Of a stretch of DNA of 64,000 bases, positions 43,398 to 51,619 are shown piece by piece. The stretch is from Lachnospiraceae bacterium (lineage in GTDB: Bacteria > Bacillota > Clostridia > Lachnospirales > Lachnospiraceae): contig JAUNGD010000008.1 of the NCBI GenBank assembly GCA_030524705.1, forward strand, positions 1 to 64,000, written 5' to 3'. Position numbers and translations under genes: made by a program. Below the pieces are notes generated by a model that saw only the letters and a program-made list of their open reading frames with translations, was not told where the DNA came from and ran no database searches. Every line of letters starts with the position of its first letter. The first letter of the stretch is position 1.

Positions 43398-44243
43398 ATG
43401 GGACAGGGAAAATTATTTTTGTGCGCAACGCCCATCGGAAATCTGGAGGATATTACAATGCGTGTTCTGCGTACATTGAAGGAAGCGGATCTGATCGCGG
43501 CAGAGGATACCCGCAACAGTCTGCATCTGCTGAATCATTTTGACATCCATACGCCGATGACAAGCTACCATGAGTACAACAAAATAGAAAAAGCGTATAC
43601 GCTGATTGACAAAATGCGGGAAGGGAAAAATATCGCTCTGATTACGGATGCCGGAACTCCCGGGATTTCTGATCCGGGAGAGGATCTGGTGCGGCTCTGC
43701 TATGAGGCCGGAATTGAAGTGACCTCCCTGCCGGGAGCCTGTGCCTGTGTGACGGCTCTGACCTTGTCGGGGCTTTCGACACGCCGGTTCTGCTTTGAAG
43801 CGTTTTTGCCCCAGGATAAAAAAGAAAAGCAGCAGATACTGGAGGAGCTTAAAACAGAAACCAGGACGATCATTCTTTACGAGGCTCCCCACCGGCTGCT
43901 CCGTACGCTGAATGAGCTGCAGGAAGCTCTGGGGAACCGCCGGGCGACGATATGCCGGGAGCTGACCAAGCGCCATGAAACTGCCTTTCAGACGACACTT
44001 TCCGAGGCAATCGCATATTACGGCGTGCAGGATCCAAAGGGGGAATGCGTGATCGTGCTGGAGGGTAGAAGCCGGGAGGAGATGCGGCAGGAGGAGCAGA
44101 GCCAATGGGCGCAAATGAACATCAATGACCATGTGGAGCTTTACGAGAGACAGGGAATGAGCCGCAAAGAGGCGATGAAGCAGGCGGCAAAGGACCGGGG
44201 ACTTGCGAAGCGGGAGGTCTATGCGATGCTTCTGGAAAAATAA
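43398..44243 (+). CDS. rsmI: 16S rRNA (cytidine-1402-2'-O)-methyltransferase
   Basis: 281 residues of the tetrapyrrole-methylase fold. It methylates the 2'-OH of C1402 in the decoding centre. Motifs: ATPIGNLEDITMRVL, AAEDTRNS, LITDAGTPGISDPGE and the late KGECVIVLEG. AAAGAGGAGC precedes the ATG. It belongs to the holB-ricT-trmN6 block and is followed 116 bases later by thiE. Confidence 0.95.
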   Translation: MGQGKLFLCATPIGNLEDITMRVLRTLKEADLIAAEDTRNSLHLLNHFDIHTPMTSYHEYNKIEKAYTLIDKMREGKNIALITDAGTPGISDPGEDLVRLCYEAGIEVTSLPGACACVTALTLSGLSTRRFCFEAFLPQDKKEKQQILEELKTETRTIILYEAPHRLLRTLNELQEALGNRRATICRELTKRHETAFQTTLSEAIAYYGVQDPKGECVIVLEGRSREEMRQEEQSQWAQMNINDHVELYERQGMSRKEAMKQAAKDRGLAKREVYAMLLEK

Positions 44244-44359
44244 GGGCGTCAGCTTTCTGGGTGAATATAAAAATAGGAATGCAGAAAAGGCTTTCCTTTT
44301 AAAGAAAGGAAATAAGTGATGAATAATTGCAGGACAGAAGGAGGAGGTAAGGTAAAACT

Positions 44360-44968
44360 ATGATTTGGAAACAGAACAGCCTCTATTTGATTGCAGATTT
44401 TTCTTATGGCCTGCAGAAGCTGGAGCAGGCGCTGGCCTGCGGAATAGAGATTCTTCAGCTTCGGGAGAAAAATATTTCCTCCGTAGAATATCTGGAGCGT
44501 GCCAGAATTCTGCGCCGTCTGACACGGCAGTACGACACTGTGTTTATCGTGAACGATCGGCTGGACATTGCAATGCTTTCTGAGGCGGACGGCGTTCACC
44601 TGGGACAATCTGATGTGCCGGCGAGGGATGCGAGAAGGCTTCTGGGGCCGGATAAAATTATCGGTGTGACTGCGAAGACCGCAGAGCAGGCGGTCAGGGC
44701 AAGAGAGGATGGAGCGGACTATCTGGGGAGCGGCGCCTGGTATGCGACGTCGACAAAGGCGGACGCGGCACCGATCACGGAAGAAACCTATCGGGAAATT
44801 TTAAGAGAAAGCGGACTCCCGAATGTGGCAATCGGAGGGATCACTCCAGAGAATTGCGGCAGACCGCTGGCCTGCGGTGCAGACGGAATAGCTGCGGCGG
44901 CAGGAATTTTAAAGGGAGATGTGGAAGCCAACATAAGGGGCTTCCGGGAAAAATTTCAAAAACGATGA
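44360..44968 (+). CDS. thiE: Thiamine phosphate synthase
   Basis: Joins HMP-pyrophosphate and the thiazole phosphate to give thiamine phosphate. The 202 residues include LQLREKN, IVNDRLDIAM, DGVHLGQSD, YLGSGAWYATSTKADA and AIGGITPEN, the standard ThiE phosphate- and pyrophosphate-binding blocks. GGAGGTAAGG precedes the ATG. Its stop codon directly abuts the TPP riboswitch that governs thiD, so thiE itself is not under that switch. ThiM, ThiC and thiazole genes are not present nearby. Confidence 0.92.
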   Translation: MIWKQNSLYLIADFSYGLQKLEQALACGIEILQLREKNISSVEYLERARILRRLTRQYDTVFIVNDRLDIAMLSEADGVHLGQSDVPARDARRLLGPDKIIGVTAKTAEQAVRAREDGADYLGSGAWYATSTKADAAPITEETYREILRESGLPNVAIGGITPENCGRPLACGADGIAAAAGILKGDVEANIRGFREKFQKR

Positions 44969-45056
44969 CAAAGGGGAGCTTGCACCAGCAGGCTGAGAAC
45001 AGACGTAGGCGTCTGGACCCGTAACCTGATTTGGATAATGCCAACGTAGGAGAATA
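44968..45056 (+). promoter_or_regulatory. TPP riboswitch (THI element)
   Basis: Conserved core elements are in order: AAAGGGGAGCTTGCA, GGCTGAGA, GGACCCGTAACCTGAT, GGATAATGCCA and GTAGGAGAA. Binding of thiamine pyrophosphate would favour the terminator at 45081-45115 and shut off thiD. Confidence 0.95.
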
Positions 45057-45080
45057 TCAATAGATAAAGTGCAGGTGCTG

Positions 45081-45115
45081 TGCGGCGATATATTCTACGT
45101 ATCGCCGCATTTTTA
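45081..45115 (+). terminator. Riboswitch-controlled terminator before thiD
   Basis: Perfect ten-base stem TGCGGCGATA / TATCGCCGCA with a nine-base loop and a TTTTT tail, 25 bases after the aptamer. Confidence 0.9.
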
Positions 45116-45189
45116 ATGTGAAAACGGGACACCTGCCGCAGGATCCGTCAGGAAAATCATGCAAAGAAACATCAAAGGAGGTTTTCAGG

Positions 45190-45978
45190 ATGAAGACAGC
45201 ATTGACAATCGCCGGAAGTGATTCCAGCGGAGGCGCCGGCATCCAGGCAGATATCAAGACTATGACCGTACATGGCGTATATGCCATGAGTGCGGTTACG
45301 GCGTTGACTGCCCAGAATACAACCGGCGTAACAGGAATTATGGAAGTGACACCTGAATTTTTGGGCAAACAGCTTGATTGTATATTTACGGATATCCGCC
45401 CGGATGCAGTAAAAATCGGCATGGTTTCTTCGGCAGAGCTGATTGAGGAGATTGCGGCAAAGCTTACGCAGTACCGGGCTGAAAACATTGTGCTTGACCC
45501 GGTGATGGCAGCGACAAGTGGGGCGCGGCTGATCGGAGAGGAAGCAATTTTGGTATTAAAAGAGAAGCTGCTGCCGCTGGCAGCGCTTGTCACTCCGAAT
45601 ATTCCGGAAGCAGAAGTGCTTTGCGAAAAAAGGATTGCATCGGCAAAGGATATGGAAGCTGTGGCAAAGCAGATCGGCGAAACATATCACTGTGCCGTTC
45701 TTTGCAAGGGTGGGCATCAGCAAAACGATGCAAATGATCTGCTGTATGCTAATGGAAGAAGTACATGGTTCTATGGCAAACGGATTGACAATCCGAACAC
45801 CCATGGGACCGGATGCACTTTGTCCAGTGCGATCGCTTCCAATCTGGCGAAGGGTTATCCGATGGAGCTGGCCGTAAAAAAGGCCAAGGACTATGTCTCG
45901 GATGCTCTGGGCGCTATGCTGGACCTGGGAGCAGGCAGCGGGCCGATGAACCATGCCTTTGCAATTGGTGAGGAGTGA
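45190..45978 (+). CDS. thiD: Hydroxymethylpyrimidine/phosphomethylpyrimidine kinase
   Basis: Phosphorylates HMP twice to supply ThiE. The 262 residues are a ribokinase-like fold: AGSDSSGGAGIQADIKT at the start, VLDPVMAATSGARL, TPNIPEAEVL, KGGH and the anion hole GTGCTLSSAIA. AAAGGAGG precedes the ATG at 45190. Its transcription is controlled by the TPP riboswitch and terminator just upstream. A terminator follows. Confidence 0.95.
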   Translation: MKTALTIAGSDSSGGAGIQADIKTMTVHGVYAMSAVTALTAQNTTGVTGIMEVTPEFLGKQLDCIFTDIRPDAVKIGMVSSAELIEEIAAKLTQYRAENIVLDPVMAATSGARLIGEEAILVLKEKLLPLAALVTPNIPEAEVLCEKRIASAKDMEAVAKQIGETYHCAVLCKGGHQQNDANDLLYANGRSTWFYGKRIDNPNTHGTGCTLSSAIASNLAKGYPMELAVKKAKDYVSDALGAMLDLGAGSGPMNHAFAIGEE

Positions 45979-45984
45979 AGAACG

Positions 45985-46043
45985 AAAAAACTGCCGGTAT
46001 TTGTGCTTCCGAGAGTGACGGGAAGCCATTTCCGGCAGTTTTA
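45985..46043 (+). terminator. Terminator after thiD
   Basis: AAAACTGCCGG pairs with CCGGCAGTTTTA across a loop that contains a smaller CTTCC/GGAAG hairpin; the right arm ends in TTTTA. Confidence 0.8.
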
Positions 46044-46179
46044 TATTGGCATGGATTTCCAGTGAAAAATATTTTTCTATTTACTTTTTCTGCGTATACT
46101 TTTATCATGAAAGAAAACAGTCCAAAAGGCAGAATGAATATGCAGGATGTTTTTGAAATCAAGAAATGGAGTAAAAATT

Positions 46180-46974
46180 ATGCCGGCAATTTATGCACAC
46201 GACCGCTTTGGAACTGAGGTGTCCGAACGGGTAAATAATGAATTAAGGGAAACCATAAACAGGCATTATACACAGTATCAGATTGGGCTGCAGGGCCCGG
46301 ATATATATTTTTTCTACAGACCGTGGGGAAAAAATAAAGTCAATCAGTACGGCAGCCATTTGCATGCAGTTTCCGCGTATCCGTTTTTTGAGCATGCGCT
46401 CCGGGTAGTCAGACATATGGGACGCGGCAGCAGAGAATATGCTTATCTCATGGGCTTTATCTGCCACTTTATTCTTGACAGTGAATGCCATCCATACGTC
46501 GCTTGGATGATCAAAGAGACAGGGGTGCAGCATCTGGAGATAGAAGAGGAATTCGAGAAAATGCTTCTTCGCATGGACGGGCAGGACGCGCTGGCGTATC
46601 CTTTGGCCGGGCTGGTGCCTACGGACCGGGAGACGGCAGAGGCCATCGCACCGTTTTACGGGAAGGGAATTACGCCGGAAATTACGCAGAGGGCCCTGAA
46701 GGATCTGAAGCTGGTTAAGCGGCTGTTCACGAGGCCGGGGGCTGCGGGCCAGGCGGTTATTAATACCTCCATGAAAATACTGGGAAATTATGACAGGATG
46801 AAGGGGCTGATGAATCAGCGCCGGGATAATCCGGCTTGTAAGGAGAGCAGCCAGGGACTTTTGCAGCGGTACGAAAATGCCGTGCCGGTGGCAGTCAGAA
46901 TGATTGAAAGCTTTGATGAGACAGTCCGAAGAGGCGGCAGGCTGAATGTACGCTTTGACAGGACATTTGAGTAG
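46180..46974 (+). CDS. Zinc-dependent phospholipase C family protein
   Basis: 264 residues resembling the Zn_dep_PLPC family. Early HDRFG, QGPDIYFFYRP, GSHLHAVS and FICHFILDSECHPYVAW supply the His/Asp clusters expected for metal binding. No signal peptide is seen, so it is probably cytoplasmic, unlike the secreted clostridial toxins; phospholipase activity should not be assumed. The ATG at 46180 follows ATGGAGT. It starts a run of four same-strand genes (transporter, YaaA, D-serine ammonia-lyase). Confidence 0.78.
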   Translation: MPAIYAHDRFGTEVSERVNNELRETINRHYTQYQIGLQGPDIYFFYRPWGKNKVNQYGSHLHAVSAYPFFEHALRVVRHMGRGSREYAYLMGFICHFILDSECHPYVAWMIKETGVQHLEIEEEFEKMLLRMDGQDALAYPLAGLVPTDRETAEAIAPFYGKGITPEITQRALKDLKLVKRLFTRPGAAGQAVINTSMKILGNYDRMKGLMNQRRDNPACKESSQGLLQRYENAVPVAVRMIESFDETVRRGGRLNVRFDRTFE

Positions 46975-47079
46975 GGGATATGCCGGGGCAGCTTGCCAAA
47001 GGGAGCTGTACTCCGGCAAATGATTGAGAAAAAACACATTTTGAGCGGGGCTTATGTGGGAAATGTGCGGGAGAGAGCT

Positions 47080-48324
47080 ATGAAAGAAGAAAAAATGACG
47101 AGACTGGAAAAATACTGGATTTTGTATGATGTGGGTAATTCTGCCTTTACGATGCTGGTGTCCACGATCATACCGATTTATTTTAATTACCTGGCGGGCA
47201 ACGCCGGTATTTCCGAGGTGGATTATCTGGCATACTGGGGATATGCCGCTTCGGCAGCTACGATCATCGTGGCACTGATCGGACCGGTGCTTGGGACGAT
47301 TGCAGATACCCAGAACTATAAAAAGCCGTTGTTTACCCTCAGCATGATGGTGGGTGTGGCGGGATGTGCCGCTTTGTCGCTGCCCGCGTCCTGGATCGTA
47401 TTTCTGGCGGTCTTTGTGATTGCCAAGGTGGGGTACAATGCCAGCCTGATTTTCTATGATTCTATGCTGGTGGACGTGACTACGCCGGACCGGCTTGATA
47501 TGGTGTCCTCCAATGGATATGCCTGGGGCTACATCGGAAGCTGCATTCCGTTCGTGATTTCACTGGTCTTCGTATTGATGTATGATAAGATAGGAATTTC
47601 CATGGGAACGGCCATGACGGTGGCTTTTGTGCTGAATGCGGTATGGTGGCTGGCAGTGACGGTACCGCTTCTGAAAAAATATGAGCAAAAAAACTATATC
47701 CGGATGCCGGAGCATCCCATCCGGGGCAGCTTCCGGCGGCTTGGCGCGACGCTGCGGGATATCAGCGGACAGAAAAATATTTTTATGTATCTTCTGGCAT
47801 TTTTTTGTTTCATTGACGGAGTATATACGATCATTGAGATGGCAACGGCATACGGCAGCGCGCTGGGGCTGGATTCCTCAGGACTTTTGCTGGCGCTGCT
47901 GGTGACGCAGCTCGTCGCATTTCCTTGCGCGCTGATCTTCTCAAAGCTTTCGAAGAAATATCCGACGGATCTGCTGATCAAGGTCTGCATCCTGGCCTAT
48001 ACGGGCATCGCGCTGTTTGCGATCCAGCTTGACAAGCAGTGGGAGTTCTGGCTGCTGGCGATACTGGTGGGAATGTTCCAGGGGGCGATTCAGGCATTGT
48101 CCCGCTCCTATTTTGCCCGTATCATTCCGCCGGAAAAGTCCGGAGAGTATTTTGGAATCTATGATATCTGCGGGAAAGGAGCCTCCTTTGTCGGTACGAC
48201 GCTGGTGGGATTTGTTGCCCAGCTGACAGGTGTGGCAAACGCCGGCGTGGGAATCATTTCCGTGATGTTCATTGCCGGGTTTTTCCTGTTCTGCAGGGCG
48301 GCGAAGCTGAATAAAAGAGGGTGA
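47080..48324 (+). CDS. MFS transporter, UMF1/vacuolar-type family
   Basis: 414 residues with about twelve hydrophobic helices. The UMF1-type start (YWILYDVGNSAFTMLVSTIIPIYF), GPVLGTIADTQNYKK in the loop after the second helix, and GMFQGAIQALSRSYFARIIP are characteristic. Substrate is unknown; yeast relatives export amino acids from the vacuole. The ATG at 47080 follows GGGAGAGAG; the ORF is open upstream but without a site. It is followed ten bases later by yaaA. Confidence 0.87.
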   Translation: MKEEKMTRLEKYWILYDVGNSAFTMLVSTIIPIYFNYLAGNAGISEVDYLAYWGYAASAATIIVALIGPVLGTIADTQNYKKPLFTLSMMVGVAGCAALSLPASWIVFLAVFVIAKVGYNASLIFYDSMLVDVTTPDRLDMVSSNGYAWGYIGSCIPFVISLVFVLMYDKIGISMGTAMTVAFVLNAVWWLAVTVPLLKKYEQKNYIRMPEHPIRGSFRRLGATLRDISGQKNIFMYLLAFFCFIDGVYTIIEMATAYGSALGLDSSGLLLALLVTQLVAFPCALIFSKLSKKYPTDLLIKVCILAYTGIALFAIQLDKQWEFWLLAILVGMFQGAIQALSRSYFARIIPPEKSGEYFGIYDICGKGASFVGTTLVGFVAQLTGVANAGVGIISVMFIAGFFLFCRAAKLNKRG

Positions 48325-48333
48325 TATACAATT

Positions 48334-49080
48334 ATGAAGATCATTATTTCTCCCGCAAAGAAAATGCGGACAGATACCGATACGTATCCGGTGAAAGGAG
48401 CGCCTGCGCTTTTGGACCGGACCCGGCGCATCATGGAATACATGAAGGCGCTTACCTATCCGGAGGCAAAAAAGCTCTGGAAGTGCAATGATAAGATTGC
48501 TCAGGAAAATTTTGAGAGATTCCGGTATATGGATTTGGAAAAAAATCTGACGCCGGCGGTTATTTCATATGATGGGATACAGTACCAATATATGGCTCCC
48601 GGTGTCTTTACCAGGGATGAACTGGAGTACATAGACGCGCATCTGAATATTTTATCCGGATTTTACGGTGTGGCAAGGCCCTTTGACGGTGTGACGCCTT
48701 ACCGGCTGGAGATGCAGGCGAAGGCAAGTGTGGAAAAGGCGAAGGATCTGTATGAATTCTGGGGAGACAGTATTTATCAGTGCGTGATGCAGGATAATGC
48801 TGACCGCACAGTGATCAATCTGGCGTCAAAGGAATATTCCAAATGTGTGGAACAGTATCTTACACAGCAGGATACATTTATTACCTGCGTATTTGGGGAG
48901 CTGTCCGGGGAGAAGGTAATACAGAAGGGCACTCAGGCGAAAATGGCAAGGGGAGAGATGGTGCGGTATATGGCCGCTCACAATGTGACAGAGGTCAGTA
49001 TGCTGAAGAATTTCTCGGAGCTGGGATATACCTTCGATGCGGAGCGCTCCAATGACAGGGAATATGTATTTTTAAAGTAG
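48334..49080 (+). CDS. yaaA: Peroxide stress protein YaaA
   Basis: 248-residue member of the YaaA/DUF328 family, which in E. coli lowers free iron and DNA damage during peroxide stress. Conserved: MKIIISPAKKMR at the start, GPxRGD-equivalent VARPFDGVTPYRLEMQ, NLASKEYSK and the late FDAERSNDREYVF. It lies ten bases after the MFS gene and 44 bases before dsdA, suggesting one transcript. Confidence 0.92.
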   Translation: MKIIISPAKKMRTDTDTYPVKGAPALLDRTRRIMEYMKALTYPEAKKLWKCNDKIAQENFERFRYMDLEKNLTPAVISYDGIQYQYMAPGVFTRDELEYIDAHLNILSGFYGVARPFDGVTPYRLEMQAKASVEKAKDLYEFWGDSIYQCVMQDNADRTVINLASKEYSKCVEQYLTQQDTFITCVFGELSGEKVIQKGTQAKMARGEMVRYMAAHNVTEVSMLKNFSELGYTFDAERSNDREYVFLK

Positions 49081-49124
49081 GAGAAAAAGGAAAATGTATT
49101 ATGTAGCGGAAGGAACGAGGGTCT

Positions 49125-50480
49125 GTGGATTTTATGAATGACATGGAAGAAATAAAAATCAGTGAACTGGCCGGACGATTTCCAATCATAAAAGAGCTTC
49201 AGGCCGGGAAAGAAATTGTCTGGATAAATCCGGACAAAACGGATCATGAAAGTAGCATGAGGGATTCCGGGCTGACGATGCAGGATATAGAGGATGCCGA
49301 GCAGAGATTGCAGCGGTTTGCTCCTTTAATTATGAAGTATTTTCCGGAAACCAGAGATTGCGGCGGTATAATTGAGTCCGCGCTGACGCCGATTCCGGCC
49401 ATGCAGGAATATATAAATAAAAAATACAGAAGCAGGCTGGAGGGAAAGCTGTTGTTGAAGCAGGACAGTCATCTGGCGATTGCCGGTTCTGTGAAGGCCC
49501 GGGGCGGTATCTATGAGGTGTTGAAGCATACGGAGGAGCTGGCGCTGAAAAATGGCTTGCTGAGGAAGGGCGACAGCTATGAGAGGCTGGCAGAGGAAGA
49601 GGCACGGGGATTTTTCGGCAGGTATACGATTCAGGTGGGTTCTACGGGAAATCTTGGTATGAGCATTGGTATTATGAGCGCGGCTGTCGGTTATAAGGCG
49701 ATCGTGCATATGTCGGCTGATGCAAAGCAGTGGAAAAAGGACCTGCTCAGGAGCCATGGTGTAGAGGTGGTCGAATACGAATCGGATTACAGTGAGGCTG
49801 TAAAAAAGGGCCGGGTGTTGTCTGATCAGGATCCGATGAGTTATTTTGTGGATGACGAGAATTCTCAAGACCTGTTTCTTGGGTATGCTGTGGCGGCAAA
49901 ACGTCTGACCGGACAGCTTGCCGGGCTTGGAATCACGGTGGATGCAGAGCATCCGCTGTTTGTGTACCTTCCCTGCGGCGTAGGAGGTGCGCCGGGAGGC
50001 ATCAGCTTTGGACTGAAGCAGGTATTCGGAGAGCTTGTGCATTGCTTTTTTGTGGAACCGACCCAGGCGCCGTGTATGGCACTGGGGATGATTACAGGGC
50101 TGGACAACAAAATCTGTGTGCAGGATATCGGGTTGACGGGGCAGACCCATGCAGATGGTCTGGCAGTGGGACGCCCCTCCGGATTTGTGGGAAGCGTGAT
50201 GAAGCATATGTTGAGCGGAGAATTTACAGTTGTAGATGCAAGGCTTTATGATTATATGCGGGAGCTGCTGAGGACAGAAGATATTTTCCTTGAGCCGAGT
50301 GCGTGCGCTGCGTTTCAGGGATCCATCTGGCTGAATCAGAAAAAAGAGACGCTGCAATATCTTGGGGAAAATGATCTTTTGGACAAAATGAACCATGCAG
50401 TGCATATCGTATGGGCGACTGGGGGAAGCCTGGTGCCAAAGGAAGTTCAGGAAGAGTACAGGAATACTTTTCTGGATTAA
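49125..50480 (+). CDS. dsdA: D-serine ammonia-lyase
   Basis: PLP enzyme deaminating D-serine to pyruvate and ammonia; 451 residues, family length about 440. Motifs: Schiff-base Lys in SVKARGGIYEVL, the PLP phosphate loop VGSTGNLGMS, VEPTQAPCMALG, and GLAVGRPSGFVG. The start is ambiguous between GTG 49125 and ATG 49134 (GGAACGAGGG upstream). Its last four bases overlap the end of the convergent AraC-type gene. No D-serine permease (dsdX) or dsdC regulator is adjacent. Confidence 0.94.
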   Translation: MDFMNDMEEIKISELAGRFPIIKELQAGKEIVWINPDKTDHESSMRDSGLTMQDIEDAEQRLQRFAPLIMKYFPETRDCGGIIESALTPIPAMQEYINKKYRSRLEGKLLLKQDSHLAIAGSVKARGGIYEVLKHTEELALKNGLLRKGDSYERLAEEEARGFFGRYTIQVGSTGNLGMSIGIMSAAVGYKAIVHMSADAKQWKKDLLRSHGVEVVEYESDYSEAVKKGRVLSDQDPMSYFVDDENSQDLFLGYAVAAKRLTGQLAGLGITVDAEHPLFVYLPCGVGGAPGGISFGLKQVFGELVHCFFVEPTQAPCMALGMITGLDNKICVQDIGLTGQTHADGLAVGRPSGFVGSVMKHMLSGEFTVVDARLYDYMRELLRTEDIFLEPSACAAFQGSIWLNQKKETLQYLGENDLLDKMNHAVHIVWATGGSLVPKEVQEEYRNTFLD

Positions 50481-51367
50481 TGTACGTTTTTTCGGTACTG
50501 CGTCGGCGTACTCCCGACAATGCGGCGGAACGTTTTTGTAAAGTAGCTGGGACTTTCAAAGCCGCATCGGCTGCTGACTTCCAGTATTGAAAGATCCGAC
50601 TCCCGCAGCAGGATGCAGGAGCGGGCGATCCGGTAGTGAATCAGATATTGGATGGGAGAAAGGCGCAGCATTTTCTTGAAGCAGCGAAGGCATTCTCTTT
50701 CGCAGATACTGGCGTGGGCGGCCAGCTCGGCAACGGTGATGGGACGGGCATAATTCTCCTGCAGGTACAGCAGCATCTGCTTGATGCGTTCATTTTCGGA
50801 GGCCGAGGCGGCTGAGGATTCCCTGGAGGGCGCATTTTGATAGCAGTATAGGTCAAAAAATATTTCAGATAACAGGCTACGAACCGTAAATTCATAGCCT
50901 TCCGGTCTGTTCTGACACAGCCGGGAGGCTTTTTTGATGCGGCTGAGGATTTCAAAATGCCAGGGGACATTTTTGCGCAGCACCAGAGTCTGAAAGGCAT
51001 CCGGCGCCATCAACGGCTTCATATATTTCTGATACAGGACGCTGTCCTTCGAGCCGTAGATGAGGCGGCCATGAAAGACCAGGTCGCTTTTTTTACAGAC
51101 GCCGTCCCGGGCGGCGTCTGCGGTATGGAGGGTTCCGGAATTTAAAAAGATACCGTCGCCCTCATCCAAAAGAAAACGGCCCTGGGGCGTATTGTAAAGG
51201 ACAGAACCATGGAAAACGTAGGAACATTCAAATTCTTCATGCCAGTGCCAGGGCACCTGGATTTCAGGCGGTACGTTGTAGCATGCGCAAGGAAATTCAG
51301 GTGTACCGTGTTGTTTGATTTCCTGTCCGTTCACTGAAATAGTAGATTTTGGGAATAATTCGGCCAT
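50477..51367 (-). CDS. AraC family transcriptional regulator
   Basis: 296 residues. An N-terminal cupin effector domain (PWHWHEEFECSYVFHG, LDEGDGIFLNSG) is followed by a C-terminal pair of helix-turn-helix motifs (ITVAELAAHASICERECLRCF and ILEVSSRCGFESPSYFTKTF), ending in STPTQYRK. The ATG at 51367 follows AGGAGG; a longer frame to 51502 has no site. It is divergent from the MATE exporter, whose intergenic region holds 21-bp-spaced direct repeats. It ends within four bases of dsdA. Confidence 0.91.
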   Translation of the reverse strand: MAELFPKSTISVNGQEIKQHGTPEFPCACYNVPPEIQVPWHWHEEFECSYVFHGSVLYNTPQGRFLLDEGDGIFLNSGTLHTADAARDGVCKKSDLVFHGRLIYGSKDSVLYQKYMKPLMAPDAFQTLVLRKNVPWHFEILSRIKKASRLCQNRPEGYEFTVRSLLSEIFFDLYCYQNAPSRESSAASASENERIKQMLLYLQENYARPITVAELAAHASICERECLRCFKKMLRLSPIQYLIHYRIARSCILLRESDLSILEVSSRCGFESPSYFTKTFRRIVGSTPTQYRKNVH

Positions 51368-51456
51368 GAGATATCCTCCTGTCATGGATTTAACTGTGCG
51401 GCATGGCATGTCCGCCGGGGCATGAGTGATATTATGCTTATGCAAAATGATATAGT

Positions 51457-51491
51457 CGGTTTTGTTATAGTATACAGCGGTTTTATTATAG
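51457..51491. promoter_or_regulatory. Direct repeats with 21-bp period, candidate AraC-type operator
   Basis: CGGTTTTGTTATAG at 51457-51470 and CGGTTTTATTATAG at 51478-51491 agree at 13 of 14 bases and start exactly 21 bases apart, two DNA turns. They lie between the AraC-type gene and the MATE gene. Confidence 0.5.
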
Positions 51492-51619
51492 AAACAACCC
51501 AAAAAAATCAGTATTATTACAAATCGAAGTGTTACTGTTCACAGTAACATCGAAGTATACAGCCGCAGCTTATATTTCGGGCGGCCGTATGAAAAAATCG
51601 GGGAGCAGGAGGCTGAAAG

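Noticed and set aside
46180..46974. Secreted phospholipase C toxin
   Set aside because: No signal peptide or C-terminal membrane-binding domain; only the metal-binding core resembles the family.
49326..50405. Open frame of 359 codons on the minus strand
   Set aside because: Antisense to dsdA, whose PLP motifs are unmistakable; composition is typical of shadow frames rich in His, Cys and Arg.
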